From NCBI GenBank assembly GCA_902795265.1, contig CADBKM010000009.1:1-50635 (forward strand): DNA of 50,635 nt, written 5' to 3'. A program made the translations under genes and the position numbers. Source of the DNA: an uncultured Eubacteriales bacterium. GTDB taxonomy: Bacteria; Bacillota; Clostridia; Peptostreptococcales; Anaerovoracaceae. The first letter of the stretch is position 1, and every line of letters starts with the position of its first letter. Below, piece after piece: positions 1 through 7,166 of this stretch. The notes beneath the pieces were generated by a model. That model was not told where the DNA came from. It saw nothing but the letters and a program-made list of their open reading frames with translations, and ran no database searches.

Positions 1-80
1 GGGCGGGTTTAGTAGTCCCCGCCGGCCAGCGCTGGGGCTCTCGGAGCAGACCGAATCATTTGCCTAAAGGCTATTTACAC

Positions 81-230
81 TCAATTGTGGACTTGACTTA
101 GCAACAGCCCATTTGCAACCTCTTCATTGCCCTTCGCACGCTTTTGACTGGGTCCGTCGAAGCTCTCTTCCTCGACCCATTGACGCAGTAATCTGCAAAA
201 CAGCCCATTTTTAACAGAAATCTGATGCAT
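81..230 (-). pseudogene. Possible 49-codon coding remnant inside a repeat
   Basis: This minus-strand frame begins MHQISVKN and ends at a TGA; no ribosome binding site is visible. The second copy of the repeat (4767-5009) keeps the same frame for at least 26 codons past position 178 with no insertion or deletion, and many substitutions are conservative (N/D, E/D). That suggests both descend from a coding sequence rather than from neutral repeat DNA. I do not recognise a family. It may equally be non-coding repeat sequence that happens to stay open. Confidence 0.25.
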
Positions 231-260
231 TTTTCGAAAATCTCGAAAAATGCGTCAATG
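178..260 (-). repeat. 83-bp element with CATTGACGCA terminal inverted repeats (copy 1)
   Basis: It opens with CATTGACGCA and closes with TGCGTCAATG, a perfect 10-bp inverted repeat. Inside it carries the family core GCATCAGATTTCTGTTAAAA, here on the minus strand. Related copies lie at 4737-4819, 5022-5097, 36446-36524 and 36705-36783. Confidence 0.7.
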
Positions 261-307
261 CTTCGAATGAATACTTCTGCATAATCTGTATGGGATTTCC
301 GCACGGA

Positions 308-390
308 AAAGGGCCTGCGCCCTTTGAACGGATGTGGCCTGCGACCATAACAGCTTCCCACGCAAAAGACGGCCTGCGCCCTTTGAACGG
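308..390. repeat. Direct repeat with GC hairpins, period 59
   Basis: The 20-mer GCCTGCGCCCTTTGAACGGA occurs at 313 and again at 372. The first copy sits in a perfect hairpin, AAAGGGC-CTGC-GCCCTTT (308-325). A shorter echo, GGGGGCCTGCGA, follows the second copy. No gene is evident between 295 and 422. Confidence 0.6.
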
Positions 391-422
391 AGGGGGCCTG
401 CGAGACTCGCAGATTGCCGCAC

Positions 423-455
423 AAAAAAGACGGCAGGGAGAATCCTCTCCTGCCG
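423..455 (-). terminator. Rho-independent terminator after the ATP-grasp gene
   Basis: On the minus strand a CGGCAG...CTGCCG stem (431-455) with further GAGA/TCTC pairing and one bulge is followed by six T residues. It lies about 120 bases after the stop of the ATP-grasp gene, past the tandem repeat. Confidence 0.7.
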
Positions 456-498
456 CTTTGCTCTTTTATAAATTGTCCGGTGAATTGCCGGAAGGCCG

Positions 499-612
499 CT
501 CTATTTGAATAGTGCCAGTGTCACGATCGGAACCTGCTCTATCTGAACAATGCCGGTGTCTCAACCGGGGCCTACTCTATCTGAACAGTGCCGGTGTTAC
601 GATTGGGGCCTG
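499..612. repeat. 38-bp tandem repeat, three copies, overlapping the end of the ATP-grasp gene
   Basis: Three head-to-tail 38-bp units start at 499, 537 and 575, each beginning CTCTAT(T/C)TGAA. The third unit contains the stop codon and last dozen codons (ending PIVTPALFR) of the minus-strand ATP-grasp gene. The other two look like diverged duplicates of that 3' end placed just beyond the stop. Three units with no spacers rule out CRISPR. Confidence 0.8.
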
Positions 613-1797
613 CTCGTCGAGGACGAAGGTCGCGAACTCGCGGGCTTCCTCGATGGTGTCGCAGAGTGCGGTGTACATCTGGTTGCCCATGGCGGCCGCG
701 AAGATTTCAGGCATGCGCTGGCACATCACGATGCGCGCTCCGTACTCGTCGAGGATCTCGTTGTGGGTGTGCACGTGAGTGAATGCGTCCTTGCGGGCGG
801 CGAAGACACAGTAGCGGTGGACGCCGCTGTCCGGCAGGCTGCGGCTGTCGGTGCAAACCATGTCTGCCCAGAGGGAGTAGACATCTGTTGAATGCGCGAA
901 GTTCATCATGTCAGGCGTGAATCCGCCGGCCGGTCTCATGTTTACCTCGAGGCCGACAAAGTCGCCGACGTCTCCGAGGCCCTTTCTTGGCTCGGTCAGG
1001 CGGAAGAACTCAAAGTGGGTGAAGCGGTTGCGCACCTTGAAAGCCTTGATCGCCTTGCGCCCGAGCTCGCGCAGCTGCTGCGGGACCTCAGCGGTGACAT
1101 AGTACAGAATCTCTGTGCCGTTGTTTACCGATTCCGCCACATTCGGGCAGATGAAGGATGACTCAAAGAGCGGGTCGCCGTTCGAGTCGCAGATCGCGTC
1201 GTACGAATAGATGTCGCCGACGACAAATTCTTCCATTACATATGGGACGTCAGGCTTCTCGACGAAGAAGGCCTCGAGTTGGAGCTCGTTCTCGATCTTC
1301 CAAGTGTCGTTCGCGCCGACTCCTACATCCGGCTTGGCGAACACAGGGAAGCCGCCGATCTCGTCGACGAATGCCTTCGCCGCTGCGAGGTCAGAGACCT
1401 TGTGGTTGCGTGCCGAAGGGATCCCGGCCTCGCGGTAGACCGGCTTCATCGAGGACTTGCTCTTCCACAGCGCGAGCTCCTCAGGCTGCACGCCTGTTGT
1501 GACGTTGAAGTCCTTGCGGAGCTGAGCGTCCGTTTCGAGCCAGTGCTCGTTGTTGGATTCGATCCAGTCGATCTTGCCGTATTTAAAGGAGAAAAGTGCG
1601 ACCGCCCTGAAGACAGCGTCGTAGTCTTCGAGCGTATCGACTTTGTAGTATTCAGTCAGAACCGAGCGGAGCTCGTTGCTCAGCCCGTCATAAGGAGCAT
1701 CGCCGATGCCCAGCACGTTGACCCCGTTCCTGCGGAGCCTGTCACAGAAATGCCAGTAGTTCTCCGGGAAATTCGGAGAAATGAAGATGAAATTCAT
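577..1797 (-). CDS. ATP-grasp domain protein (carboxylate-amine ligase-like)
   Basis: A 406-residue soluble protein. It has an N-terminal preATP-grasp-like half (MNFIFISPNFPENYW) and a central ATP-grasp fold with FPVFAKPDVGVGANDTW as the ATP-binding loop, VMEEFVVGDIYSYDAI and then EVNMRPAGGFTPDMMN, where the metal-binding E and N are expected. The family joins a carboxylate to an amine or thiol through an acyl-phosphate; the substrate cannot be read from sequence. I placed the start at the ATG at 1797, which has an AAAGGGAC ribosome binding site. The frame stays open to 1950, but the added 51 residues look non-conserved. It stands alone on the minus strand with its own terminator. Confidence 0.8.
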   Translation of the reverse strand: MNFIFISPNFPENYWHFCDRLRRNGVNVLGIGDAPYDGLSNELRSVLTEYYKVDTLEDYDAVFRAVALFSFKYGKIDWIESNNEHWLETDAQLRKDFNVTTGVQPEELALWKSKSSMKPVYREAGIPSARNHKVSDLAAAKAFVDEIGGFPVFAKPDVGVGANDTWKIENELQLEAFFVEKPDVPYVMEEFVVGDIYSYDAICDSNGDPLFESSFICPNVAESVNNGTEILYYVTAEVPQQLRELGRKAIKAFKVRNRFTHFEFFRLTEPRKGLGDVGDFVGLEVNMRPAGGFTPDMMNFAHSTDVYSLWADMVCTDSRSLPDSGVHRYCVFAARKDAFTHVHTHNEILDEYGARIVMCQRMPEIFAAAMGNQMYTALCDTIEEAREFATFVLDEQAPIVTPALFR

Positions 1798-2150
1798 ATA
1801 GTCCCTTTGCCCTTTCGTTTTCAAAGCTATTTGCCGCTGCTTTGTGTTTTGCTTGCAGCTTTCTGCAGCTGATATTTCGGTTGCTCCCTTTTTCTTCAGC
1901 TGATATTTCGCATGTCCCCCGGTTATTCCGTAAGAAACTTCGAATATCATATTACAGCAATAATTTGTGCAAATCTACAAAATCGCAGCGATTTTTTGTA
2001 TAAAACATAAAACCTCCTGTCAACTCTTAGCTTAAGGCATGGAATCAAGCGGCAGCTCATACGCTCCGGGCACCGGCCGGTATAAGCATCTTGGAAAAAT
2101 GCGCCTTTAAGGTGGAAAAAGGGCGCCGACAGGTTTAGAATAGTTGCGCA
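1798..2150. other. Intergenic, divergent promoter region
   Basis: This gap lies between the divergent ATP-grasp and MATE genes. It contains a 14-bp direct repeat CAGCTGATATTTCG at 1866 and 1897, a GC palindrome ACCGGCCGGT near 2074, and an imperfect GCGCCTTT/AAAGGGCGC hairpin just upstream of the MATE start. I see no convincing consensus promoter on either strand and no small gene. Confidence 0.5.
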
Positions 2151-3536
2151 ATGGAAGCAAAGTTATTGAAAAAAAGGACTCCCGCGGATTCCGATCTGAC
2201 CGTGGGAACAATAGTAGACAAAGTTCTGATGTTCGCGATACCGCTGATGATGACCAGCATGCTGCAGCAGCTCTTCAACGCGACTGATGTTGCAGTTGTC
2301 GGAAAGTTCGCGAGCAAAGAGGCGATGGCGGCCGTCGGGAGCAACTCCCCGGTCATATCGCTCCTTGTTAACTTCTTCGTCGGCATCTCAGTCGGCGCGA
2401 ATGTGCTGATCTCGCGAAGCATCGGCGCTAAAAACGATGCAAAAGCGCGGAGCACCGTCGGCACGGCGATGGCTCTCGCAATTGCGGCCGGCGTATTCGT
2501 GGCCGTGGTCGGCAACCTGATCGCGGCGCCTATCATCGACCTGCTGGGAGTGCCGGCCGAAGTCCGCAGCTATTCGATCACATATCTGCGGATCTACTTC
2601 AGCGGCGTTCCGTTCATAATGCTCTACAACTTCGAATCCGCGATCTTCAGGAGCAACGGCAACACAAAGACGCCGCTCATCAGCCTCTTTGTCGGCGGTG
2701 TTTTCAACGTTGTTGCCAACCTCTTTTTCGTCCTCGTGCTGAAGATGGATGTAGACGGCGTTGCCATAGCGACTGTAATGGCGAATGCCATCAGTTCGAT
2801 GATGCTCCTGTACGCCCTCTGCAAAGAGGAGAGCGTCATTCACGTCGATCTGAAAAAAATACGGATCAATAAAAACGAGCTGTCGGTCATCCTCCGCATC
2901 GGCGTTCCGGCGGGACTGCAGAGCGCGGTCTTTTCGATCTCGAACATCTGCGTGCAATCCGCCATAAACAGCCTGGGCGCTGACTACATGGCTGCATCGT
3001 CTGCAGCTTTCAACCTTGAGATATTCGCGTTCTTCGTGGTGAACTCCTTCACCCAGACGCTCGTCACTTTTGTCGGCCAGAACTACGGCGCGGGCAAGTA
3101 CGACAGGTGCCGCGAGGTCGTCAGAAAGACTCTGCTCGTGAGCTGGGTCTTCACAATGGTGATTTCGGCCCTTCTGCTCCTGACGGCCAGGCCGCTGCTC
3201 GGGCTCTTCACGAACGAACCGTTTGTCATAGAGGCCGGCCTTATAAGAATTAAGTGCCTCCTGTACGCGGAGACCCTCAACGTGCTCATGGACAACCTGT
3301 CCGGCGCGATGCGAGGCCTCGGGAAGTCTCTGGTGCCGGCCGTCACGACGCTGATCTGCGTCTGCGGCATCCGTATCATCTGGGTCTTCACAGGCTTTCA
3401 GATCTATCACACCTGGCTGTCGATAATGCTGGTATTTCCGGTGAGCTGGGCGGTCAACGCGACCTTCATCGTCATCGGTTACATACGCACGCGCAACCGC
3501 ATGCTGATAGCTCCGATGCAGGCACAGCAGAACTAA
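2151..3536 (+). CDS. MATE family efflux transporter
   Basis: At 461 residues with about twelve hydrophobic segments, this is the normal size and layout of a MATE antiporter, which exports drugs or metabolites using Na+ or H+ gradients. The first helix region reads IPLMMTSMLQQLFNATDVAVVG, typical of the family, and FVGQNYGAGKYDR is the characteristic motif of the second half. The protein is full length. The ribosome binding site is weak. It lies on the plus strand, against replication and unlike its neighbours, inside the segment bracketed by the inverted duplication. The substrate is unknown. Confidence 0.9.
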   Translation: MEAKLLKKRTPADSDLTVGTIVDKVLMFAIPLMMTSMLQQLFNATDVAVVGKFASKEAMAAVGSNSPVISLLVNFFVGISVGANVLISRSIGAKNDAKARSTVGTAMALAIAAGVFVAVVGNLIAAPIIDLLGVPAEVRSYSITYLRIYFSGVPFIMLYNFESAIFRSNGNTKTPLISLFVGGVFNVVANLFFVLVLKMDVDGVAIATVMANAISSMMLLYALCKEESVIHVDLKKIRINKNELSVILRIGVPAGLQSAVFSISNICVQSAINSLGADYMAASSAAFNLEIFAFFVVNSFTQTLVTFVGQNYGAGKYDRCREVVRKTLLVSWVFTMVISALLLLTARPLLGLFTNEPFVIEAGLIRIKCLLYAETLNVLMDNLSGAMRGLGKSLVPAVTTLICVCGIRIIWVFTGFQIYHTWLSIMLVFPVSWAVNATFIVIGYIRTRNRMLIAPMQAQQN

Positions 3537-3551
3537 GGGAAAGCGGCCTTT

Positions 3552-4379
3552 TTAAAATCCGCGGATGTCCGCGATCACTTTGTTGATCTGCAGAGAATCT
3601 ATATGCCCCTCCTTGTTACCGTAAATGAAAAACACATTTACGCCAGGAATATATCCATTTGATATGTACCGGTCTACTTTCCGCGCAAAATCATCACGAT
3701 ACTTCTGAAGATCGAGCCGCCCGACATACTCTACATATATAACAGTCTTAATATCGACCGGCGAAAGGATCGAGAAATCCGGGTATATGGCAGGGCCATA
3801 GTCATTGAGAACCAGCGGCAGTTCATATATCTGGACAAAACCGGCTGCCTTGAATCGCTCATACAACACGACTTCACTGACCGTTTTCACCCATACCCCA
3901 TCAGAGGTCTGCTCGGTTTTATGCTCAGGGTAGTTCTCCGGGAAAGTTGCCTGAAAAGCGAGCTTCTCTTTTTTCCACTTGGCGCCCTCAACCTGGTATG
4001 CCTGTGAAGCCGGAGCTATGGACCTCCGAAACAGCTTCCTGAGCGCAGCGTTGATGGAATAAGGATCGACCTCCAGATAACCTTCCATAAATTTCTCTAT
4101 CATCTTTATATTGTTATCGATTCTCTTTATCGCTTCCTTCAGAAAATGTGCGTCGCATATCCGTTTGACATCCGGGTGGGATCTGGTCCCCACATATTTA
4201 TACTGTTTCGCGCCCTTCCACCGGGCATAGTAGTATTCCCGTCCGTTCGGTCTCTTTGAACTGCGTATGCACATGTTTTCAAAGCCGCGGCAGTTCTCGA
4301 GAAGACGGGTGTACCTGGCTCGGTCATCCTTCAGAAGCTTAAGTTCGTAATCAAGTCGTCTGTTTAGTTCAGCATCCAT
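3552..4379 (-). CDS. PD-(D/E)XK nuclease-like protein of unknown role
   Basis: About 275 residues. The N-terminal part is a charged helix, then a short beta-rich patch (PNGREYYYARWKGAKQYKYVG) resembling the DNA-arm domains of integrases, then a second helical stretch. The C-terminal half has the spacing of a PD-(D/E)XK fold: SEVVLYERF (E169), YPDFSI (D201) and VIYVEYVG (E217), followed by a helix ending in NGYIPG. The usual catalytic lysine is not in its canonical place. Proteins of this type occur in clostridial genomes, often annotated hypothetical. I chose the ATG at 4379 over a TTG four codons upstream. It converges on the MATE gene with a 15-base gap and no clear terminator. Nuclease activity is inference. 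Confidence 0.6.
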   Translation of the reverse strand: MDAELNRRLDYELKLLKDDRARYTRLLENCRGFENMCIRSSKRPNGREYYYARWKGAKQYKYVGTRSHPDVKRICDAHFLKEAIKRIDNNIKMIEKFMEGYLEVDPYSINAALRKLFRRSIAPASQAYQVEGAKWKKEKLAFQATFPENYPEHKTEQTSDGVWVKTVSEVVLYERFKAAGFVQIYELPLVLNDYGPAIYPDFSILSPVDIKTVIYVEYVGRLDLQKYRDDFARKVDRYISNGYIPGVNVFFIYGNKEGHIDSLQINKVIADIRGF

Positions 4380-4703
4380 AGTCGTCACCAATCAAAACTG
4401 CGCCCATAGTAAATAGTAAGCCCGGCTTACTTGAAATCCCCTGCATCTGAAGGCCTTGGACTGTCTGTAAATCAAGCCATCCGGCAGGGGCTTTGATTGT
4501 ATCTCGAAATCAAAAATCCGGCAAACATAAAACCCACGATATTCAACAAAAAATGACCGAAAATGGAAAAAGATGAAAAAGAACATGGAAATGCAAATTG
4601 AAAACCACGACAGCCAACGGGTGCAAGTTGTAAACCGCACAATTACAGCCCTGCACATATGCGGATTTGCTTCTCTCAAGAAATAAACAGGCAGGCGGAA
4701 AGC

Positions 4704-4905
4704 TCATACAGATTATGCAGAAGTATTCATTCGGAGCATTGACGCATTTTTCGAGATTATTGAAAAATGCATCAGATTTCTGTTAAAAATGGGCTGTTTT
4801 GCAGATTAGTGCGTCAATGAGTCGGGGAAGAGGGCTTCGACGACCCCGATCCTGGGCGTGCAAAGGACGATGAAGATGTTGCAAATGCTCTGTTGCTGGA
4901 GCTCA
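4704..4905. repeat. Right arm of the ~200 bp inverted duplication
   Basis: This is the inverted partner of 60-294, containing the second 83-bp CATTGACGCA element. Outside that element the similarity continues on both sides, so the duplicated unit is larger than the palindromic element itself. Confidence 0.7.
4737..4819 (+). repeat. 83-bp element with CATTGACGCA terminal inverted repeats (copy 2)
   Basis: It has perfect CATTGACGCA/TGCGTCAATG ends, an internal GCATTTTTC/GAAAAATGC stem and the core GCATCAGATTTCTGTTAAAA. Its length is identical to copy 1 (178-260). Confidence 0.7.
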
Positions 4906-5009
4906 AAGCAAGATCTGCTGATCAATCAGCCGGAATCAATTATTTCTGGATGAATAAAGATAGAAGCTCCTGCATAAAGATTAAAATATATGCCAGGGAA
5001 GAGGTTTGA
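4767..5009 (+). pseudogene. Decayed small reading frame (MHQISVKN... family), interrupted by a stop
   Basis: The frame starts ATG at 4767, is cut by TGA at 4818-4820 where the other copy has TGG, then stays open for 62 more codons to 5009. The tail reads VANALLLELKARSADQSAG and ends KIKIYAREEV, which looks protein-like. It matches the frame at 81-230. I do not recognise the family, and coding is a hypothesis. Confidence 0.3.
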
Positions 5010-5021
5010 CGCAAAGGGGCG

Positions 5022-5097
5022 TGACGCAAAAAAATCTATATTTTGAAAATGCATCACGTTTCTGATGCATTTTTAAAACATCTCAAAAAATGCGTCA
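5022..5097 (+). repeat. Diverged TGACGCA/TGCGTCA element (copy 3)
   Basis: A 76-bp stretch opens TGACGCA and closes TGCGTCA, with two internal GCATCA/TGATGC inverted repeats around position 5060. The core is altered relative to the other copies (ATCACGTTTCTGATG). Confidence 0.5.
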
Positions 5098-5270
5098 ACG
5101 GGATGACGCGCTGGTGGGACTCGCCCTAAAAATGCGTCAATGGAATGGTGCGTTTACAGGCTTCCCGCTGAAAGTGCGTCACCGCTATGGCGCGCGAAGG
5201 CTTTGCACTTGAAAATGCGTTAAAGAATGGGTTGAGATGCTGGCTTCACGCTGAAAAGCGCGTTAACAGA
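5095..5270 (+). repeat. Degenerate ~42-bp tandem repeat
   Basis: Four to five diverged units of 41-43 bp each begin with an AAAA(T/G)GCGT motif (AAAATGCGTCAA, AAAGTGCGTCAC, AAAATGCGTTAA, AAAAGCGCGTTA) and end with GGCTT(C/T)..CGCTG or similar. The array runs directly out of the TGCGTCA end of the preceding element, so it may have grown from that end. No gene is visible. Confidence 0.55.
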
Positions 5271-5283
5271 AGGGTGGTTCGCC

Positions 5284-5340
5284 GGATTCAGCACAGTTCG
5301 CAGGCTTCAGCACAGTTCGCAGGATTCAGCACAGTTTGCC
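5284..5340 (+). repeat. 19-bp tandem repeat, three copies
   Basis: The unit GG(A/C)TTCAGCACAGTT(C/T)GC(A/C) occurs at 5284, 5303 and 5322 without spacers. It follows directly on the 42-bp array. Confidence 0.85.
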
Positions 5341-5373
5341 GGCTTCCTTCGCGCGAAAGCCATGCAACAGAAA

Positions 5374-5402
5374 CGGCGCCCGCAATGGGCGCCGATCTTT
5401 TT
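5374..5402 (+). terminator. GC-rich terminator hairpin
   Basis: CGGCGCCC-GCAAT-GGGCGCCG is an 8-bp perfect stem followed by ATCTTTTT on the plus strand. No plus-strand gene precedes it. On the minus strand, where the dehydratase operon would be arriving, the downstream tract is only TTTC, so it could also work weakly there. Confidence 0.6.
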
Positions 5403-5435
5403 AGCTTGTTTAGCTGATAAGACGAGCATCTCAGA

Positions 5436-5560
5436 TACAGCGAAGTGCTTTTCGTTCACAGCGAGGATGCAAGCGGTCGAGGAGCGGAGCTTACCTGATA
5501 GTAAGTGAGCACCGCAGAACCGCGCAGCAGACAAAGCTGTGGGCGAAAAGAACGAGCTGT
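5436..5560. ncRNA. Long multi-stem structured element just past the dehydratase stop
   Basis: Nested complementary segments can be read directly: ACAGC 5437-5441 with GCTGT 5556-5560; CTTTTCG 5448-5454 with CGAAAAG 5544-5550; CACAGC 5457-5462 with GCTGTG 5536-5541; GCGGT 5473-5477 with ACCGC 5519-5523; GCGG 5484-5487 with CCGC 5512-5515; and CTTAC 5490-5494 with GTAAG 5501-5505. The element begins at the base after the minus-strand stop codon of the dehydratase gene. It could be a 3'UTR structure of that operon, a small RNA or a mobile palindromic element. Either strand could be the functional one. I cannot name a known family. Confidence 0.5.
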
Positions 5561-5561
5561 A

Positions 5562-7166
5562 TTACCACATGTTCTCGTCAGGGATATGCTCGATCGTCGG
5601 GTCAAGCGGCTCTTCGCGCATTACTGTACGCATGTACTGGCTGAACTGGTCGCGGATCGACTGTCTTGTGTATACTCTCGGGTCGCAGAGGTCGTGGCAT
5701 ACCCAGACTACGTGGATGCCTCTTTCGCGGCCCTGCTCCTCGAACTGTCCGTGGAGACCGTCGAGAGCCTTGCAGCTCATGTGCTCCCACATCATTACCA
5801 TGTCGGCGTTCATGATCTCGCAGAACTCCCAGAGATCATCGACGAGCACCTTGTATCCGCCGTGTGTACGGTTACGCATGATCATGTTCTCGTTGAGCCA
5901 TGCCATGTCGTACCATGCCTTCTCTCTGTTCTCAGGAGTATCGGTGTCGGCGATCATGTCGGTGTTGACCATCGAGAGCATGTCTGTAAGAGGCACAACG
6001 CCCCAGCAGTGCATCATCCAGTAGAGCATGTGGATGTTGTACTGAGGCTGTACGCCCCAGACGATGCATCTGTGTCTGTATTCAGGGCAGATCATTGTCT
6101 TTTTCTTGTAGCCCTGCTCGACGAGCTTGCTGATCCTCTTGTCCTTTGGAGGGAAGAGGGCGGATCTGCCGCAGTTGCCCATGTAGTTGGTGTCGTTGTA
6201 GAGCGAGAATACCGAGCCGACGAACTGTGGGTAGTCAGTCGCGTTGTTGTCGAGCCACATAGCGCGGTGGCGTGTGGCGTCGTTTACTCTGGCGGCACTC
6301 TCGAAGTAGCGCTTCCAGTCCCACTTCTCGTGAGCGTGCTCTTCGATGAACTTGACGGCTTCCTTCATGTCGTTCGCAGCGTATTCCTGAACATCCTGCT
6401 CTTTGTGGCGGAGCGGAGCGGTCAGCTGGAATGTAGGGATGCCGTATTCGCGCTCGAGTCTGTGAGCGATAACGCCGTTGCCCATGAGGGATCCGTCGCA
6501 TGTCGTGTTGACCTGTACGGCGCAGCATCCGAGTACGGCGAAGTCATCGTCGATCGAGATGCCGGCCTCAGCTTCAGGCATAGGGCAGACATCGCCCGGG
6601 AGGCCAAACTCCTGCGCTACGTCGAGGTAGTGCGTGGTCGAGTTCTGGGTCAGCAGGTTGGCGACGAACATTGTAGGGACCTCTCTGAGGATAGCTGTTG
6701 TATCCTTGAATCCCATCATGAATGCGGTCATGGCGTTCTCGTCTGTCAGTACGCAGGTCTTCGAGAACTCTTCGTCGTTTCCGGTGCGGCGGTCGCCCTT
6801 GAAGATGTTGTCCATCGTCTTGGCTACGTCGTAGATGACGAAGTTCATGGCTTCGTGAGTGATGCGCAGAGGTTCATCTCTGAGGCCCAGCGTGAATTTA
6901 TCCATCATGTAAGGAACAGCCAGGTAGTTGGCCATCCATCTGTAGCGGAACATCGCCTTGATGTTGCGCGGCTTCGAGATGAATCTCGCGAGGATCGACA
7001 TGATGTAGAGCCATCTCGTGTAATCGTAGAGCGTATCCTTTACACCTCTCCACTCACGGCGTACAAATACCTTTGATTTGCCGTTCTTAGGATAGAGCTG
7101 TCCGAGAGTTTGCTCTCCCTTTTTCTTCTTAGGGTTAGTGACTTTTCTGACCGTTTTGAATGCCAT
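5562..7166 (-). CDS. 2-hydroxyacyl-CoA dehydratase family protein, long subunit
   Basis: 534 residues, longer than the 370-480 usual for the family. Such proteins form one half of an oxygen-sensitive iron-sulfur dimer that removes water from 2-hydroxyacyl-CoA after ATP-driven one-electron activation. Cysteine-rich patches that could hold the cluster include LGCCAVQVNTTCDG, MICPEYRHRC, HMSCKALDG and VCHDLCDPRV. The last aligns in position with the conserved C-terminal region of the partner. The N-terminus is basic (KVTNPKKKKG). It has a strong GGGAGGTG site, and its ATG overlaps the partner's stop codon (TAATG), so the two are translationally coupled. No activator ATPase or CoA-transferase is nearby, so the substrate is unknown. 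Confidence 0.75.
   Translation of the reverse strand: MAFKTVRKVTNPKKKKGEQTLGQLYPKNGKSKVFVRREWRGVKDTLYDYTRWLYIMSILARFISKPRNIKAMFRYRWMANYLAVPYMMDKFTLGLRDEPLRITHEAMNFVIYDVAKTMDNIFKGDRRTGNDEEFSKTCVLTDENAMTAFMMGFKDTTAILREVPTMFVANLLTQNSTTHYLDVAQEFGLPGDVCPMPEAEAGISIDDDFAVLGCCAVQVNTTCDGSLMGNGVIAHRLEREYGIPTFQLTAPLRHKEQDVQEYAANDMKEAVKFIEEHAHEKWDWKRYFESAARVNDATRHRAMWLDNNATDYPQFVGSVFSLYNDTNYMGNCGRSALFPPKDKRISKLVEQGYKKKTMICPEYRHRCIVWGVQPQYNIHMLYWMMHCWGVVPLTDMLSMVNTDMIADTDTPENREKAWYDMAWLNENMIMRNRTHGGYKVLVDDLWEFCEIMNADMVMMWEHMSCKALDGLHGQFEEQGRERGIHVVWVCHDLCDPRVYTRQSIRDQFSQYMRTVMREEPLDPTIEHIPDENMW

Larger units (their letters stand above)
60..294. repeat. Left arm of a ~200 bp inverted duplication
   Basis: The reverse complement of this stretch matches 4704-4905 with scattered mismatches. 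The match includes a 32-base flank with one mismatch (263-294 against 4705-4736), the 83-bp element at 178-260, and the more diverged tail below 178. The two arms face each other across about 4.4 kb carrying an ATP-grasp gene, a MATE gene and a nuclease-like gene. No transposase lies between them. Confidence 0.7.

Noticed and set aside
499-612. Possible CRISPR array
   Set aside because: The 38-bp units are directly abutting with no spacers and overlap a gene's 3' end.
1798-1950. Extended start of the ATP-grasp protein at 1950
   Set aside because: The extra 51 residues are Lys/Gln-rich and do not resemble the family N-terminus, while the ATG at 1797 has a ribosome binding site and begins a typical strand.
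4392-4679. 95-codon minus-strand frame with a Phe-rich middle
   Set aside because: No ribosome binding site of note, composition like AT-rich non-coding DNA, no family resemblance.
5505-7076. 523-codon plus-strand open frame opposite the long dehydratase subunit
   Set aside because: Antisense shadow; the dehydratase frame has family motifs and a strong ribosome binding site.
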